Of a DNA stretch of 14,253 nucleotides, positions 12,647 through 14,253 are shown in pieces. Position 1 is the first letter of the stretch; every line of letters starts with the position of its first letter. The stretch is from Spirochaetaceae bacterium (lineage in GTDB: Bacteria; Spirochaetota; Spirochaetia; SZUA-6; Fen-1364), in contig PMDT01000030.1 in the NCBI GenBank assembly GCA_003154555.1, positions 420 through 14,672 on the forward strand, given 5' to 3'. The notes under the pieces were generated by a model. The model was not told the DNA's origin. It made no database searches and was given only the letters and a program-made list of their open reading frames with translations. The position numbers were made by a program, and so were the translations under genes.

Positions 12647-14253
12647 GATTTTTGAAGCGGGCGGGGCAAGGCCTCGCCCGCATCCTTTCCCGCCACGCCC
12701 TCCCGGTGGCGGGCTTCCTGCCCACGTTGGTGGTCCTGGTCCTCTTCTGGTTTTCCCTGCCCGCACGGCTCTTCTCACCCACGTGGTCCACCGTGCTGCT
12801 GGACCACGACGGGCGCCTGCTCAGCGCCTCCATTGCAAGTGATGGGCAGTGGAGATTCCCCGGTGACGGGGAGATCCCGTCGCGCTTCGTGACGGCCCTT
12901 GTGACCTGGGAGGACAAGCGGTTCTTCCATCACCCGGGGATAGACCCCGCAGCACTCGTCCGTGCCGTGACAAGCGACATCAGGGCCCGGCACGTGGTGA
13001 GCGGCGGCAGCACGCTCACCATGCAGGTGATACGACTCTCCCGGCAGGGCAGACCGCGCACCCTGGCGGAAAAGGCCATCGAGGCGGTGCTCGCCCTGCG
13101 CCTGGAGATGCGCGCCACGAAGAGCCAGATCCTGCGCCTCTTTGCGTCGAACGCGCCGTTCGGTGGAAACGTGGTGGGCTTTGAAGCAGCCTCCTGGCGC
13201 TGGTTCGGCCGCGAGCCCGGCAGCCTCTCCTGGGCGGAGTGCGCGCTTCTTGCCGTCCTGCCCAACAGCCCGGGGCTCGTACATCCCGGGCGCAATCGGG
13301 ACACGCTTCTTGCAAAGCGCGACAGGCTCCTCTCCACGCTTCACGACGACGGCTTTATCGACGAGACGACGCTTCGCCTCGCACTCGCCGAACCTCTGCC
13401 GCCCCAGCCTTTCCCGCTTCCCCGGCTCGCGCCGCACCTGCTCGATCGCGCCCGTGTCGAGCTTGCTTCGTCCCGCGAAGAAACGGGTGCCCGCATCCGC
13501 ACGACGCTCGACTACGGCATCCAGGGGGGTGTGAACAATATCCTCCAGCTCCAGGCCGGGCCATGGAAGGAGAGCGGCATCAATTCGGCGGCGGTGCTCG
13601 TGCTCGACGTGGACACGGGCGCGGTCCTTGCCTATGCAGGCAATATCCCCACGCAGACCGAAGAGCCCGAAGGCGCGCAGGTCGACGTGATCACCTCCCC
13701 GCGCAGCACGGGCAGCATTCTCAAGCCTTTCCTGTACGCTTCCATGCTCGATGACGGGGAGCTCCTTCCCGACCAGATCGTCTCCGACATCCCGACGAGG
13801 ATCGGAGGCTTCGAGCCGGAGAACAGCAGCAAGAGCTATTCCGGCGCGGTGCCGGCCAGCGAGGCGCTGGCGCGCTCGCTGAATGTGCCCGCTGTCCGCG
13901 AGCTCAGGTCCTACGGCCAGGAAAGGTTCTACAACGTGCTCAAGTCCCTGGGCATGACAAGCCTCTTCCGCCCTGCCACCGATTATGGGCTCACGCTGAT
14001 CCTCGGAGGGGCGGAGGGGACACTCTGGGACATCACGGGCATGTACGCCGGCATGGCACGCAGCGCAAAGCGGCTGCCCGGCCAGGGCTCCGGCGGGGAG
14101 GGGGCATTCTTTCCGCCCCACTACCTGGCGTCAGGGCGCCGCGGCCAGCAGGCCGAAAAGGGTGCCGTCGGACCAGGGGCATGTTGGCTGGCTCTGCAGG
14201 CGCTGCTGGAGGTCGAGCGCCCGGGTGAGGAAGGGGCGTGGCGCGATTACATC
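12643..14253 (+). CDS. pbpC: Penicillin-binding protein 1C, N-terminal 537 residues (runs off right edge)
   Basis: A bifunctional peptidoglycan synthase anchored in the inner membrane, with glycosyltransferase then transpeptidase. The GTG start overlaps the macroglobulin stop (GTGA). One transmembrane helix spans about 20-40. The GT51 domain shows WEDKRFFHHPGID with catalytic Glu90, GGSTLTMQ (121-128) and the PBP1C-like stretch NAPFGGN...GFEAASWRWFG...PNSPGLVHPGRN. The transpeptidase domain shows RSTGSILKPF, with active-site Ser358 and Lys361, and SLN at 412-414. The KTG box and any BiPBP C-terminal domain lie beyond the window; E. coli PbpC has 770 residues, so roughly 230 are missing here. 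The ribosome site is weak, so translation probably depends on coupling to the upstream gene. A strong hairpin covers codons 5-13. Pairing with a macroglobulin gene matches yfhM-pbpC in E. coli. Confidence 0.95.
   Translation, partial: MRFLKRAGQGLARILSRHALPVAGFLPTLVVLVLFWFSLPARLFSPTWSTVLLDHDGRLLSASIASDGQWRFPGDGEIPSRFVTALVTWEDKRFFHHPGIDPAALVRAVTSDIRARHVVSGGSTLTMQVIRLSRQGRPRTLAEKAIEAVLALRLEMRATKSQILRLFASNAPFGGNVVGFEAASWRWFGREPGSLSWAECALLAVLPNSPGLVHPGRNRDTLLAKRDRLLSTLHDDGFIDETTLRLALAEPLPPQPFPLPRLAPHLLDRARVELASSREETGARIRTTLDYGIQGGVNNILQLQAGPWKESGINSAAVLVLDVDTGAVLAYAGNIPTQTEEPEGAQVDVITSPRSTGSILKPFLYASMLDDGELLPDQIVSDIPTRIGGFEPENSSKSYSGAVPASEALARSLNVPAVRELRSYGQERFYNVLKSLGMTSLFRPATDYGLTLILGGAEGTLWDITGMYAGMARSAKRLPGQGSGGEGAFFPPHYLASGRRGQQAEKGAVGPGACWLALQALLEVERPGEEGAWRDYI
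12657..12681 (+). repeat. Strong GC-rich stem-loop at the macroglobulin/pbpC junction
   Basis: GCGGGCGGGGC (12657-12667) pairs with GCCTCGCCCGC (12671-12681) around the loop AAG, giving 11 pairs with a single G-U wobble. It begins 11 bases after the macroglobulin stop codon and lies within the first codons of pbpC. No run of T follows, so it is not a standard intrinsic terminator. It could slow ribosomes or polymerase, or protect the 3' end of an upstream message. Confidence 0.6.

Noticed and set aside
12775..14121. 448-codon open frame on the minus strand opposite pbpC
   Set aside because: It lies wholly antisense to a gene with intact catalytic motifs, its product is Arg/His/Gly-rich with no recognisable domain, and GC-rich DNA commonly gives such open antisense frames.
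1..14253. CRISPR arrays, tRNA/rRNA genes, insertion sequences, phage or plasmid functions
   Set aside because: I found no repeat-spacer pattern, cloverleaf, transposase/integrase motif or flanking repeats in reading both strands.

Overview
The window is about 14.3 kb of GC-rich (by eye a little over 60% G+C), densely coded chromosomal DNA from a bacterium. Two lipobox signal peptides, an alpha-2-macroglobulin-type lipoprotein and a PBP1C-type peptidoglycan synthase point to a diderm (two-membrane) organism. The adenylosuccinate synthetase carries loop sequences (STKSGIAP, EGQLGTLRDPDHG) that differ from the enterobacterial enzyme. The macroglobulin resembles the large forms I associate with Bacteroidetes and spirochaetes. 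A non-proteobacterial diderm is therefore likely, but I cannot name the phylum. I see no transposase, integrase, tRNA, rRNA or CRISPR array; this looks like ordinary, well-kept chromosome.

Left to right. (1) Bases 1-1221, minus strand: two tandem short-chain dehydrogenases; the downstream one runs off the left edge. (2) Bases 1222-1374: a divergent control region with a TTGACA-N18-TATGGT promoter pointing right. (3) Bases 1375-4760, plus strand: a tight five-gene unit of ECF sigma factor, ZAS-type anti-sigma factor, B-box zinc-finger membrane protein, DUF432-like protein and MscS-type mechanosensitive channel. The first three genes are joined by ATGA overlaps and the rest by gaps of 10 and 15 bases. 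(4) Bases 4750-6987, minus strand: an SH3-domain lipoprotein gene followed 18 bases later by purA. purA and the MscS gene converge and overlap by 11 bases. (5) Bases 6988-7144: a second divergent control region with two back-to-back sigma-70-like promoters and a perfect 8-bp inverted repeat lying on one -10 element. (6) Bases 7145-14253, plus strand: an 1833-residue thioester-containing alpha-2-macroglobulin lipoprotein translationally overlapping pbpC, which is cut by the right edge.

Together the genes form an envelope-maintenance neighbourhood. The sigma/anti-sigma pair probably senses a membrane or envelope condition and is co-transcribed with an osmotic safety valve. The macroglobulin/PBP1C pair is the known bacterial arrangement in which a thioester protease trap is linked to a peptidoglycan repair synthase. 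The best candidate for something undescribed is the sigma / anti-sigma / B-box / DUF432-like / MscS unit, which would link transcriptional stress signalling to mechanosensation. That link is inference from gene order only. The most specific regulatory signal is the palindrome over the promoter of the SH3 lipoprotein-purA operon.
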